From: Candidatus Hydrogenedentota bacterium
GTDB taxonomy: Bacteria; Hydrogenedentota; Hydrogenedentia; Hydrogenedentales; CAILVY01
DNA: 47,682 nt
Assembly (NCBI GenBank): GCA_903837785.1
Contig: CAILVY010000243.1
Span: forward strand, 1 to 47,682
Reading direction: 5' to 3'
Part shown: one piece after another, positions 1 through 8,259 of the stretch
Layout of the letters: each line of letters starts with the position of its first letter
Numbering within the stretch: position 1 is the stretch's first letter
Made by a program: the position numbers and the translations under genes
Notes under the pieces: generated by a model
What the model saw: only the letters and a program-made list of their open reading frames with translations
Told to the model about the DNA's origin: nothing
Database searches by the model: none

Positions 1-176
1 AGAACCAACACCAGAACGACATCGAAAAAGTACTTCAAAGGGAACCATCCTTCCACATGAAGGCAAGACCGCAACTCCTTGTTTCACAATCATTTGCCCC
101 GACGCGTATATTTTGGCACCCCTTGAAAACGCGATGCAAGACGGTTCGGAGGGCGCAAGCGGCGGGAACGGTCGCC
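1..176. other. No gene recognised (left edge to first repeat)
   Basis: I see no convincing coding sequence here. A + strand frame is open from the left edge to 409, but it reads straight through the repeat at 177-241 and the terminator hairpin at 252-301 and resembles no protein family, so I treat it as non-coding. TATATT at 107-112 looks like a -10 box, but no good -35 lies at the right distance. The stretch is probably the leader of the repeat/terminator unit or the tail of a gene outside the window. Confidence 0.5.
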
Positions 177-241
177 TGATACAAACCGATGGCACCTCAA
201 TGGAGAGATTTTCCGAGTCCAGAACGGAATCCTCTACCAAA
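177..241 (+). repeat. 65-nt direct repeat, copy 1 (possible structured RNA)
   Basis: This 65-nt segment matches 2015-2079 at 60 of 65 positions without gaps. Differences are at repeat position 21 and within positions 47-56. The 3' half can fold: TGGAGAG pairs with CTCTACCA (one bulged A) around an inner TTCCG/CGGAA stem. A strong terminator follows 10 nt later and the Kelch gene starts at 406. Both copies sit on the same strand in the same order (repeat, hairpin, gene), which fits a cis-acting leader RNA or small RNA. I cannot match it to a known riboswitch class. The alternative is a dispersed intergenic repeat. Confidence 0.6.
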
Positions 242-251
242 CAAGTTCAAG

Positions 252-301
252 ATAACGCCCTCTCTACGCGGAAAACGCGTACGAGAGGGCGTTATTGTTT
301 T
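252..301 (+). terminator. Intrinsic terminator after repeat copy 1
   Basis: ATAACGCCCTCTC (252-264) pairs perfectly with GAGAGGGCGTTAT (283-295). TACGCG (265-270) pairs with CGCGTA (276-281), leaving a GAAAA loop and one bulged C. The run TGTTTT follows at 296-301. This is a strong rho-independent terminator placed 104 nt before the Kelch gene, so it either ends a short transcript carrying the repeat or attenuates read-through. Confidence 0.85.
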
Positions 302-405
302 CATCGAAGCAAACCCTTGTTGCTAAAGGAATTGCGCAAGTGCCCTTTGTCCTGGATCGAGAACACGGGGACGATCCATACTCTATCCACAATTAGGATC
401 ATCTT

Positions 406-1800
406 ATGAGCAACGAAAGAAGTTCCCTCCGGCTTGAGATCCTGAGGCTGTTCATTCCTCTGCTCGTTCTGTTGAGTGTTGCACGCATGGGAAGCGCCGT
501 CGATATGGGCAGGGTGGTGCTGGGCACCTGGCATGCCTACTATTGGCAGCAGGTGACTCCAGCGGCCCCGTGGGAGGCGCGAACAGGTCACGCGGTTATG
601 GCATTTCAGGACCGGATCTGGGTGCTGGGGGGAGGCAAAGACCCTTACCATGTCGATCCCGTGAGCGATGTCTGGTCTTCGACAAACGGAGTTGATTGGG
701 TTGAGGCCAATTGTTGCGCGGAGTGGGACGCTCGACAGGAGCACGCTGCTGTCGTTTTCCAGGACAAGATGTGGATATTTGGAGGCTTGGGCCTGACCTC
801 GATCTTCGGCGACACCTGGTGGTCCCTCGACGGAAGTCAATGGTCAAGCGCTGGTGTTGGGGCTCCTTGGCCCGACCGTTTTGGCATGGGAGCAGTCACT
901 CACGGAAGCCTATTGTATGTAATCGGTGGAAACAACTATGGCGCATCGTTGGACGATATATGGTGTTCAAACAACGGCTATGACTGGACTTCAACAGCGG
1001 GCATCAGGCCATGGCTATCCCGCTCTCGGCTCCAGGCGGTCGTTTTTCAGGACGCTCTCTGCCTCCTCGCTGGCTTACATAATGATCTTCCTGCAGCGAC
1101 ATATACCTATCTGAACGATGTCTGGACAAGCCCGGATGGCACGACCTGGAATCCGGCAACTACATGTGCCGCATGGCGCGGGCGAGACGCACATGCTGCC
1201 GTAGTATTTGACGAAAACCTATGGATATTGGGCGGAAAGTACATCGAGGGTTTCGGGTCGAGTGCGCGGATGCGTGCTATGAATGATGTGTGGTACTCCG
1301 CGAATGCGGAAGATTGGAGGGGGGGCCCTCCTGCTCCCTGGGCGGTGCGCTTCGGGCATGCGGCACTGGCGTTCGCTGGAAAGTTGTGGGTGCTCGGGGG
1401 GACGACGATTACGAGCAATGACTTTGCGCTGCTGAACGACGTCTGGTGCCTGACGCCGGTGCCACTGACGATTGAAGCGGAGCATGCGAGTCCGTATCAG
1501 GTGGGTGAGGCGCTGACGTTGCGCTTGGCGGGGCTGGGCCTGCCGCCGGGGGTGACGTATCAATGGATGAAGGATGGGGTGGCGCTTGCGGGGGAGAGAT
1601 CGGACGCGTACCACCTCGCTGCGGCGGGGGAAGCGGCTTCGGGGTCGTATACGTGCGAGATTGGAGGTTCGGCTTTTGGCACGGCGGGACCTGCGGTGAT
1701 CGTCGTGTCGGATGCGCCACGGGTGCCGGTGGGTGCGGCAGTTCTTGCGGGAGCAGTCCTCGGGGTGTTGCTCTTGGGCGCGAGGAAGCTGCGCCGCTAG
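406..1800 (+). CDS. Exported Kelch-repeat / Ig-like protein with C-terminal sorting-type tail
   Basis: A 464-residue surface protein. Residues about 1-31 form a signal peptide (hydrophobic LRLFIPLLVLLSVA, then GSA). Residues about 55-345 form Kelch-type propeller blades with repeated HA-VF-D-WILGG and DVW-S--G--W patterns. Residues about 350-435 form an Ig-like domain (YQWMKDG ... SGSYTCEI). Residues 440-464 are a VPVG motif, a hydrophobic segment and a basic KLRR end, the three-part layout of PEP-CTERM-like exosortase/archaeosortase substrates. AGGA at 395-398 lies 7 nt before the ATG. No enzyme function can be assigned; Kelch-Ig proteins usually bind ligands at the surface. A sorting enzyme is not in the window. 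Confidence 0.85.
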   Translation: MSNERSSLRLEILRLFIPLLVLLSVARMGSAVDMGRVVLGTWHAYYWQQVTPAAPWEARTGHAVMAFQDRIWVLGGGKDPYHVDPVSDVWSSTNGVDWVEANCCAEWDARQEHAAVVFQDKMWIFGGLGLTSIFGDTWWSLDGSQWSSAGVGAPWPDRFGMGAVTHGSLLYVIGGNNYGASLDDIWCSNNGYDWTSTAGIRPWLSRSRLQAVVFQDALCLLAGLHNDLPAATYTYLNDVWTSPDGTTWNPATTCAAWRGRDAHAAVVFDENLWILGGKYIEGFGSSARMRAMNDVWYSANAEDWRGGPPAPWAVRFGHAALAFAGKLWVLGGTTITSNDFALLNDVWCLTPVPLTIEAEHASPYQVGEALTLRLAGLGLPPGVTYQWMKDGVALAGERSDAYHLAAAGEAASGSYTCEIGGSAFGTAGPAVIVVSDAPRVPVGAAVLAGAVLGVLLLGARKLRR

Positions 1801-2014
1801 GGCGGTGGGGCTGTTGATTGCGGGGAAAGCGGAATGGTGAGTGGTGTGAGCGGTGCCAAAATACACGCGCGACGGTTCATTATACTATGAGGCCACAGTG
1901 GAGCAGAGTGGTTGGCGAGTCTTTTACTTCCAGACGCTGTCTGGGCGGTGCGAGAGTTGACGGAAGAGGCGGTTTTCGTGCGGCAGGCAGAGTGCGCTCA
2001 TTGAAAGCGGCACG
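1801..2014. other. Intergenic region before repeat copy 2
   Basis: Together with 2121-2409 this belongs to a roughly 610-nt stretch without a recognisable gene. A + strand ORF (1818-2150) crosses the repeat and hairpin and is not protein-like. TATACT at 1881-1886 resembles a -10 box but has no clear -35 partner. Confidence 0.5.
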
Positions 2015-2079
2015 TGATACAAACCGATGGCACCGCAATGGAGAGATTTTCCGAGTCCAGGAACGAATGCTCTACCAAA
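2015..2079 (+). repeat. 65-nt direct repeat, copy 2 (possible structured RNA)
   Basis: Second copy of the 177-241 element, 1838 bp downstream and in the same orientation, with 5 substitutions in 65 nt. The outer TGGAGAG/CTCTACCA pairing is kept. The substitutions cluster in the inner arm, where the pairing shifts to TTCC/GGAA. As with copy 1, a terminator-like hairpin follows within about 10 nt and a + strand gene lies downstream (2410). Confidence 0.6.
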
Positions 2080-2087
2080 GCAATATC

Positions 2088-2120
2088 AAGGACTTACTGA
2101 CGAACTCAAGTCCTTTTCTT
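2088..2120 (+). terminator. Probable intrinsic terminator after repeat copy 2
   Basis: AAGGACTT (2088-2095) pairs with AAGTCCTT (2108-2115) across a 12-nt loop, and the sequence continues TTCTT. The stem is weaker than the copy-1 hairpin and unrelated in sequence, so hairpin placement rather than sequence is conserved after the repeat. Confidence 0.6.
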
Positions 2121-2409
2121 GTGTCTGAAAAGGGGCCTATTCTCACGTAGTTGCTACTTGCGATGTTGAAATCGGCTCGGGATTTCAGCCTGTCCTTCCT
2201 GAGAACCTATTCGACGCGGATTGGCGCGTCTCCTGCGCTGCAAGGTCGATGGCTTGTTTTCGCCCCCACGGATCGAGATCTTGCTTCGGCGGCGGCTGGC
2301 GGGGAACGAATGGCGCCGTGTATGATTGGCGCGGACTGGGGCGCCGGTGTCGGCATCGGCCCGGTGCGCACCTGCCCCAGGCGCGAAAGAACCTTCGAGG
2401 AGAACCGTC
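2121..2409. other. Intergenic region, no gene seen
   Basis: A long spacer between the second hairpin and the membrane protein start at 2410. ORFs on both strands overlap here but lack ribosome-binding sites and recognisable composition. It probably contains the promoter of the membrane protein gene; I could not identify convincing -35/-10 boxes. Confidence 0.4.
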
Positions 2410-2973
2410 ATGCTTGCACACCCCTTCGGTTGGCTGCCCGAGGCAAGACAGAAGCAGGCGTTCTGGGCGCTGCTTGTGCCGACGCTCTTGTTCATGACCG
2501 CCCTGCTGTCCATAGGGACCCCGCTCAAGACCGCCGCCGCGCCCGGCGGCATGATGGCCTACGAATTCGCGGGCACGGCCGCCAGCGCACAGCGCATGGT
2601 TGGCTCGTGGGATCATCGGGCGCAACTCTGCGCGGCGCTGGGCCTCGGCCTCGACTATCTGTTCCTCGTGCTCTATGCGTGTTCGATCGCGCTGGGCTGT
2701 GCACTCGTGGCCCAGCGCCTTTCGGGACGGCGTTTCCTGACGGCGGCGGGCGCGTTCCTCGCCTGGGGACAGTTCGCCGCCGCCCTGCTCGACGCCGTCG
2801 AGAACTACGCCCTGATTCGAATCTTGTTGTATGGCGTGGAGAGCGAAGTATGGCCTGCCACCGCGTTTTGCTGCGCGGCGCTGAAGTTCGCCCTCGTCGT
2901 CCCCGGGATTTTGTACGTGCTCCTCGGCGCGCTCTGGGCAACCTGCGCAGGCAATCGGCGGACGGCACAATAA
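2410..2973 (+). CDS. Four-helix membrane protein, unknown function
   Basis: A 187-residue integral membrane protein. I chose the ATG at 2410 because AGGAGA lies just upstream; an in-frame ATG at 2326 would add 28 low-complexity residues. Hydrophobic segments are visible at about residues 18-37, 78-100, 108-128 and 150-178, with short charged loops (for example SGRRF). There is no catalytic motif or family I recognise. A small hydrophobic protein gene follows 78 bp downstream on the same strand and may be co-transcribed. Confidence 0.7.
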   Translation: MLAHPFGWLPEARQKQAFWALLVPTLLFMTALLSIGTPLKTAAAPGGMMAYEFAGTAASAQRMVGSWDHRAQLCAALGLGLDYLFLVLYACSIALGCALVAQRLSGRRFLTAAGAFLAWGQFAAALLDAVENYALIRILLYGVESEVWPATAFCCAALKFALVVPGILYVLLGALWATCAGNRRTAQ

Positions 2974-3051
2974 TCTGCTGCTGTCCCTGATTCTTCCACG
3001 CCGTCGCCTGGTCTTAAGATGCTTTCGACAGAAACACGGGAAGCCAGCGAT

Positions 3052-3414
3052 ATGAAGCGCATCCGTGTCGTTCTGCTTATCGTTGTCACAGCCATAGTCA
3101 TTTCTTGCGTCTGGCTTTTGTGGGGCGTGGGATGGAAGGACTACGCTTCGCCCATCGAAATGTCGCGCGCGTTCTTCCTCCTGCTGCCCATTGCCGCGGG
3201 CATCGCTGGAACGCTTCTTGCCCCTTACTGGTTTGCGAGGCGCATTGTGCGCCATTCCTGGATTGTCACGGCACATCAACGCAGCGGACTTCCACCGGTC
3301 TCGGCGATGCCGCGACCATGTTGTCCTCGGCCTTCTTGCTTTTCGGCATTTCACAGCGAGGAAGAAGGCGTATCCAGTAGCCTGCGGTCCGCCCGGGCGC
3401 AAACACCTGCGTGA
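3052..3414 (+). CDS. Small membrane protein, possibly frameshifted at its C-terminus
   Basis: An open frame of 120 residues from the ATG at 3052 (GGGAAG about 9 nt upstream; an in-frame ATG at 3019 is less well placed). Residues 1-70 look real: MKRI start, a transmembrane helix (VVLLIVVTAIVISCVWLLW) and a second hydrophobic segment (AFFLLLPIAAGIAGTLLAPYWF). After about residue 75 the translation becomes Pro/Cys/Ser-rich and un-proteinlike. Another + frame over 3290-3380 reads GLGDAATMLSSAFLLFGIS and then a basic end and stop, which would suit a third membrane segment. A frameshift near 3260-3300 is therefore possible. Function unknown. Confidence 0.45.
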   Translation: MKRIRVVLLIVVTAIVISCVWLLWGVGWKDYASPIEMSRAFFLLLPIAAGIAGTLLAPYWFARRIVRHSWIVTAHQRSGLPPVSAMPRPCCPRPSCFSAFHSEEEGVSSSLRSARAQTPA

Positions 3415-3583
3415 ATGTCCGCGGGGGTCCGCTGAACAATGCCCGCGCGCATTCCCGCCCAGCCGCTTGGCCCCTGCTGTCAACAGAGCCCCGCAAGGAC
3501 CTCGTGCTGCTTCGCCCTGGCCAATCGAAGGCGACGTGTCCCCGGATGCTGTCCATTGTGCCCCGTTGGCCGCTGACTCGAAT

Positions 3584-5776
3584 TCAGGGCGTCGGACAGC
3601 TGATGGGCAGCGTGCCCGCAAGCGTGCCGTCGCTGGTCCACAACTGATAGCCGTACGCATCGTCCTGGCCGGCAAAGAACAAGGTCCCGTTCACATTGGT
3701 CAAGTAATAGGGACCAAGGCCGGTGGGGTTGATATCGCTGACGGGGACGGTGCCGGCCTCCGTGCCATCGGTCTTCCACAGGCCGGCGCCCCCGACGCTG
3801 TTCTCGGCCACAAAATACACGACGTCGCCGACGATCACCTGATAGGACGTAAGGCCGTAGAACAATGTCGGATTGATCTGACGCAGGAGGGTTGCGCCGG
3901 AACCCGTCGTGGCGAAGAGGCCGCAATGGGTGACACTGTTCACGTCGTAAAGCGCTTCGAACAGCAATGTGCCGTTGAAATCAAACAGGTCCCAGGGCCG
4001 GTACGGCCCCGCATCCACCGTATACACATCCGTCCCGTTGCTTGCCCAAACAAGGCTGTTGAGTATGGGTGATGCCCACGATTGGGCCGTGAAGTACAGC
4101 AGTCCTCCCGAAACCGTGTAGTTACCCGGACCGGTGAAGAAATCGTACATCTTGTGCGTGCCTGCCTCGGTCCCGTCGGTCGTGAAGAGTGAATACTCGG
4201 TAGCACCCGCGGAGAAGTACGCTTGGCCGTTGAGCCCGGCGATCCCATTGATCCAATGAGCAGTGTAAAGGGGGAGGGTGCCCGCTTCGGTACCGTCGCT
4301 CTTCCAAAGGGTGAAGGTGTCCGGCTCCATGGAGTTGTCGAAATAGAGGACGCCGCCGACATCGGTCAATTGACCAGGCGTGCCGCTAATTCCAAACGAT
4401 TTCACAATTCCGGTGCCCCCGGCTGTGCCGTCGGAGGACCACAACTCTCCGCCTCCGCCTTGCGTGTCGGTGGCGCCCCAGAAGATTCGATCTCCCACCT
4501 TGACCGGCGGCATCGCGAAGAAGGAATTGCCAAGATCCGCGACCATGACTGTGCCATCTTCCGTGCCGTCGCTTTTCCACAAGCCGTAGCCGTACGAGTC
4601 GTCCGTCCACTCGGCGAGAAAATACAGTACCCCGTTCAGATTCACGAGGTAATAAATGGCGCCGTTGTTACCCGGCACAAGATCCTTGACGAGGGTGGTT
4701 CCCTCGAACGTGCCGTCGCTCTTCCACAGTTCCCGGCCCGAATAGAGGCCATTTCCCAGAAAGTACAGGGTTGACCCCACCGCGCACAGATTGCTCGGTT
4801 GGAGATTTGTCAAGAGTTTTGGCATGAACATGGCGTACACGTTCTTGTTCCCGTCCATGGTGATGGTCGCGGGCTGTTTCGTCCCCCGGAGATTGCCGTC
4901 CCACGCCTCAAAACGGGAATCGACGTTCGGATTGGGAATCAACGTGACGACGGTTTCCGATGGGTATACGCCGCCCGGAGGATCCAGCGTCACACTGCCG
5001 CCCCCTTCGGAGCTGACCGTCAACGTATACTGATCCCGCTCGAAGACCGCCGTGACCGTCTTGTCCGCGTCCATCGTTATCTGGGTGGAAGTGGCGCTGC
5101 CTGTCAGTGCGCCTTCCCAGCGATCGAAGTGCCATCCGGCGTTCGCTGTGACCGTCAATCCGACGAGCGTGCCCGCGCTGTAGACGCCCCCCGACGGGTC
5201 GAGCGTGACAGTCCCTCCCCCTGTGATGTTCACGTCCAGCGTAAACCCATCGGGCGCGAATACGGCCAGGACCGTCTTGGCCGAATCCATAGTGACCTGC
5301 TCAGGATTCGCGTTGCCCGTCAGGCCGTCTTCCCAATGATCGAAATGCCAGCCTGCCGACGGAGCCGGTGTCAGGGTGACGACCGTGCCCGCGTCATAGG
5401 TTCCCCCATCCGGACTGAGGGCGACTCCGCCCTCGCCGGTTACGCTGACGGTCAGGCCAAAGCGGTCGATGGCAAACACCGCCGTAACAGTTTTGGCGGC
5501 GTCCATGGTGACCTGCCCGGGGTTGGCATTGCCCGTCAGGCCGTCTTCCCAATGGTCGAAATGCCAGCCCGCCGATGGAGCTGGCGTCAGGGTTACTAGC
5601 GTGCCCGCGTCATAGGTTCCACCCAATGGTGCACAAACGATGGTCCCCTGGCCAGTGACGTTCACCGTCAGGACATATTGTGCAGGAGGGCATCCCGCCA
5701 GTGCGGCCAAGAGCCCGACTACCATGAGCGGCAATATAACGAATCGCACGGCACAGTTCCCCGAGTCCTGGTACAT
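3584..5776 (-). CDS. Lipoprotein with four InlB-B-like repeats and ELWxSDGT propeller repeats
   Basis: A 730-residue exported lipoprotein. The start at 5776 has GGGGAGA upstream. The signal peptide ends in the lipobox LAGC (Cys29). Residues about 33-320 hold four tandem repeats of about 72 residues of the InlB B-repeat-like type (YDAGTLVTLTPAPSAGWHF, then WEDGLTG, VTMDA-KTVTAVF). Residues about 330-730 contain seven or more ELW-SDGT-AGT motifs of a propeller-like repeat. The first two B-repeats are nearly identical at DNA level over about 100 bp, offset 216 bp, indicating recent duplication. It is probably a cell-surface binding or adhesion protein; no catalytic residues are seen. Confidence 0.85.
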   Translation of the reverse strand: MYQDSGNCAVRFVILPLMVVGLLAALAGCPPAQYVLTVNVTGQGTIVCAPLGGTYDAGTLVTLTPAPSAGWHFDHWEDGLTGNANPGQVTMDAAKTVTAVFAIDRFGLTVSVTGEGGVALSPDGGTYDAGTVVTLTPAPSAGWHFDHWEDGLTGNANPEQVTMDSAKTVLAVFAPDGFTLDVNITGGGTVTLDPSGGVYSAGTLVGLTVTANAGWHFDRWEGALTGSATSTQITMDADKTVTAVFERDQYTLTVSSEGGGSVTLDPPGGVYPSETVVTLIPNPNVDSRFEAWDGNLRGTKQPATITMDGNKNVYAMFMPKLLTNLQPSNLCAVGSTLYFLGNGLYSGRELWKSDGTFEGTTLVKDLVPGNNGAIYYLVNLNGVLYFLAEWTDDSYGYGLWKSDGTEDGTVMVADLGNSFFAMPPVKVGDRIFWGATDTQGGGGELWSSDGTAGGTGIVKSFGISGTPGQLTDVGGVLYFDNSMEPDTFTLWKSDGTEAGTLPLYTAHWINGIAGLNGQAYFSAGATEYSLFTTDGTEAGTHKMYDFFTGPGNYTVSGGLLYFTAQSWASPILNSLVWASNGTDVYTVDAGPYRPWDLFDFNGTLLFEALYDVNSVTHCGLFATTGSGATLLRQINPTLFYGLTSYQVIVGDVVYFVAENSVGGAGLWKTDGTEAGTVPVSDINPTGLGPYYLTNVNGTLFFAGQDDAYGYQLWTSDGTLAGTLPISCPTP

Positions 5777-5998
5777 ACAAATGTCTCCCCGCTTATTTTC
5801 GCTTTGACAAGAAAGCAACCCCGCCAAGGCACCGATCCCGCTGATCCTTCCCGGCGCTGCTATACCTTTGCCGGCGCCTGCCGCCGACGATACCTGCCGA
5901 CGCCAGGTGGATTATAGAAGCACGCCGGACAGTTATCAATGGCTCGCTACCATACGCTCTCGGCAATCGCCTTGAAATCGGCGGCAACCGTCCTCTTC

Positions 5999-7792
5999 TC
6001 ACTTGTTTTTGTTCTTCTGCCTCTCAACAAGATCCTGGCCAAATTCCGTCTTGAAGACACTGCCATCAACGGAAAGCGACGCCTCGTCAATGGTCGAATC
6101 GAGCCGCGTGTCGGCGATCAAATGAAAGTCCGTGAAATAGGCTCCGCTGGCGGCTTCAGCGCTTCTGTTGACCCATGTTCCCATTGCCAGGAACAGTTTA
6201 GTGATGCCCATTTGCCTGAATGCGCCGGGTGTGCCCATGGCCGCATCGTACAGTGCTTCGATATTGGCTCTGAGGTCATGCCATTTCCCCTCCGTGCATG
6301 GCAGGTCCCAGAAGAAACCGCGGCGGTTTCTTCCCAAGTCTTGCAGGAAGGTCCAGCCCTGCGCGGTTCCCGTCAAGGCGTACCCGAAGCCGCGTACCAG
6401 AATATCGGCCTTACGTTCGTTCTCGCCCCATTTGAACATCATCATGAACTTGAATTCATTGCCGCTCATCGCGCTCAGCCGGATATAGCCGCCGCCATCC
6501 ACCGGCTTTTCCTCAAGCAGATACTCGGCGCGCAACACGGGCGAACCGCCCACGGGCACAGACACCGTCTGATAGAGTTCCATCATCTCGTCATTGGCCC
6601 AGAAGATCGGTTCCTTGGCGCGCGTGAACACATAAGCCGCGTTTCGGCCGCCTTTCCGGCATGCTTTCCAGACGAAAGCGGGATCGTCGTCGGCCACATA
6701 ACGAAAACAGGGCTGCCAGTGGCGCAAGCCGCGCCCAAAATCACCGTTCAGCAGTTCGGCGTTGGATGGAAGTTCGGTTGTGCGTTGGAACCAGCGGGGT
6801 TCGAGGTCCTCGCGAAACCGCTGCAAGCGCCGCGGATATTTGTACGCGCGATCTTGCCCCGCCAAGTGGCCTCGTATGGCCACACTCTTGCCGTCCACCT
6901 CGACAATCAGGTAATAACCGCCTTCGGTCGTCCCACGGCGATAGGGCTCGAATTCCTCCCCGAAATTGCGCGGGGCGATGATGGTTGGCGCCGTGACAAA
7001 GTCGATGCCCTTGTAGTGCCAGGAAGTCTTCACGGATGTCTGAAGTCCATTGTGGACATGGCCGTTGAAGTAGAACTTCACATTTCCGTGCCGCGTAAGG
7101 AGGCCCATGAGTTTAAGGCGCAGATCCAGAGGGAACGTGTACCACTCCAGTTGGGTGAGTCCCTGCGGCAACAGGTGGTAATGCTCAAAGACGATTGTCG
7201 GCCGTTTCTTGTTCGCCTCGAGATCGGACTCGAGCCACTGAAGCATGTCCGACGCCGCTGCCTGCTGTTCGGGACCCGGCCCCCCCACATTGCAGGGCAG
7301 TATCACGAAATGCCAGGTGCCGGCATCAAAGGAGTAGAAGACCTCCTCAAAGCCGCAAACCCGCCGCATGAGCTGTTTGAACGCCGTGTAGGGCGGGTGC
7401 GTGTCGTGATTGCCGTGCACCAGAATGGGCTGTGCCTCGATCCCTCCGATGCAATCTTCAAAATTGGCTACGGACCGCTCGTCAAACACGTTGACCAGGT
7501 CGCCGAGGAAGATGGCGAATGCAGGCTTCGGTTTCATGGCGTTGATTTCGAGCACCGCCTCAGAAAGGGTTCTCCGCGCATTTTCCGGAACCGGATTCTT
7601 GTCGTCGCCGTGTCCGACCTGCGGGTCGGCAAGAATCGCAAAAGAAAACTTCGGCCCCAGACCCTGTAACTGCCGGAAATGACCGGTTGCCGGGTTCTTC
7701 GTGTCTGCGCGACCCGGCGATGAAAACGCCAGCATGGCCGTTGCGCCCAGTCCGCCGGCCAGAAAAGTCCGTCTGTTCATTCCTCTACTCAT
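5999..7792 (-). CDS. Tat-exported calcineurin-like metallophosphoesterase
   Basis: A 597-residue protein. The start at 7792 has AGAGG upstream; an internal ATG four codons later is less well spaced. The twin-arginine signal is NRRTFLAGG (residues 6-14). The metallophosphoesterase core follows: ADPQ (55-58), GDLVN (97-101), GNHD (127-130), FEHYH (202-206) and GHVHN (244-248). The first motif lacks the usual His of D-x-H. The C-terminal 300 residues are beta-rich and resemble a sugar-binding or jelly-roll module. It would hydrolyse a phosphoester outside the cytoplasm; the substrate is unknown. It is separated from the glycan cluster by 467 bp but lies on the same strand. Confidence 0.85.
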   Translation of the reverse strand: MSRGMNRRTFLAGGLGATAMLAFSSPGRADTKNPATGHFRQLQGLGPKFSFAILADPQVGHGDDKNPVPENARRTLSEAVLEINAMKPKPAFAIFLGDLVNVFDERSVANFEDCIGGIEAQPILVHGNHDTHPPYTAFKQLMRRVCGFEEVFYSFDAGTWHFVILPCNVGGPGPEQQAAASDMLQWLESDLEANKKRPTIVFEHYHLLPQGLTQLEWYTFPLDLRLKLMGLLTRHGNVKFYFNGHVHNGLQTSVKTSWHYKGIDFVTAPTIIAPRNFGEEFEPYRRGTTEGGYYLIVEVDGKSVAIRGHLAGQDRAYKYPRRLQRFREDLEPRWFQRTTELPSNAELLNGDFGRGLRHWQPCFRYVADDDPAFVWKACRKGGRNAAYVFTRAKEPIFWANDEMMELYQTVSVPVGGSPVLRAEYLLEEKPVDGGGYIRLSAMSGNEFKFMMMFKWGENERKADILVRGFGYALTGTAQGWTFLQDLGRNRRGFFWDLPCTEGKWHDLRANIEALYDAAMGTPGAFRQMGITKLFLAMGTWVNRSAEAASGAYFTDFHLIADTRLDSTIDEASLSVDGSVFKTEFGQDLVERQKNKNK

Positions 7793-8259
7793 CGTCCCTG
7801 CCTCTTGCGCTTCCGGGAGCGCCTCGCTGGTTCTCACAGACTCTTTCTCCTCCAGGGTCGTCAGAAAAGCCTTGTCGGCCGGCCGGGTGATTCTCAGTCT
7901 GCTGACTTGCCGCGAACCGGAGAGAACAAAGCTCGTCTAGTCCCAACATCGCTGCGGCAAAGAATCGTTGGGCCAGGCAACAAGAACGGGGACGGCATGC
8001 GGCGTTGGGCTTCCGTAAGACCATACGTCGTGCGGTAAAGAAATTCAACCGATGTTCAGATGTTTATGACGGACTGTTGAAGGTCCATTGTCGGCCTGAT
8101 TTTCGATCGTGATTTCCCGCGTTCGTGCGTGACGGTTGGCGTTCTTGCCATCAAAGGCGCGGCACCGGCTAAGCGCGCCCGCAATGCACAAGGGGGGGGA
8201 GCTTGATCAGTCGGCAGCGCGATCCGAGGCGCTGGCTGCGGGTCACCTTTCCCTCTGCG
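7793..8259. other. Gene-free 467-bp spacer
   Basis: Lies between the start of the metallophosphoesterase gene and the end of the GH5-like gene. Short ORFs on both strands (for example 7785-8048 on -) are not protein-like. It should contain the promoter of the metallophosphoesterase and the transcription end of the glycan cluster. I see neither a clear hairpin terminator nor convincing promoter boxes. Confidence 0.5.

Noticed and set aside
177..241. Known cyclic-di-GMP, glycine or guanidine riboswitch
   Set aside because: ACAAACC superficially recalls a c-di-GMP-I motif, but the other invariant segments of these classes are missing.
113..409. 98-codon + strand frame at the left edge
   Set aside because: It reads through a near-identical repeat and a strong terminator hairpin and has no protein-like composition or ribosome-binding site.
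2185..3675. 496-codon - strand frame
   Set aside because: Arg/Gly-rich translation, antisense to two membrane protein genes; an artefact of high GC.
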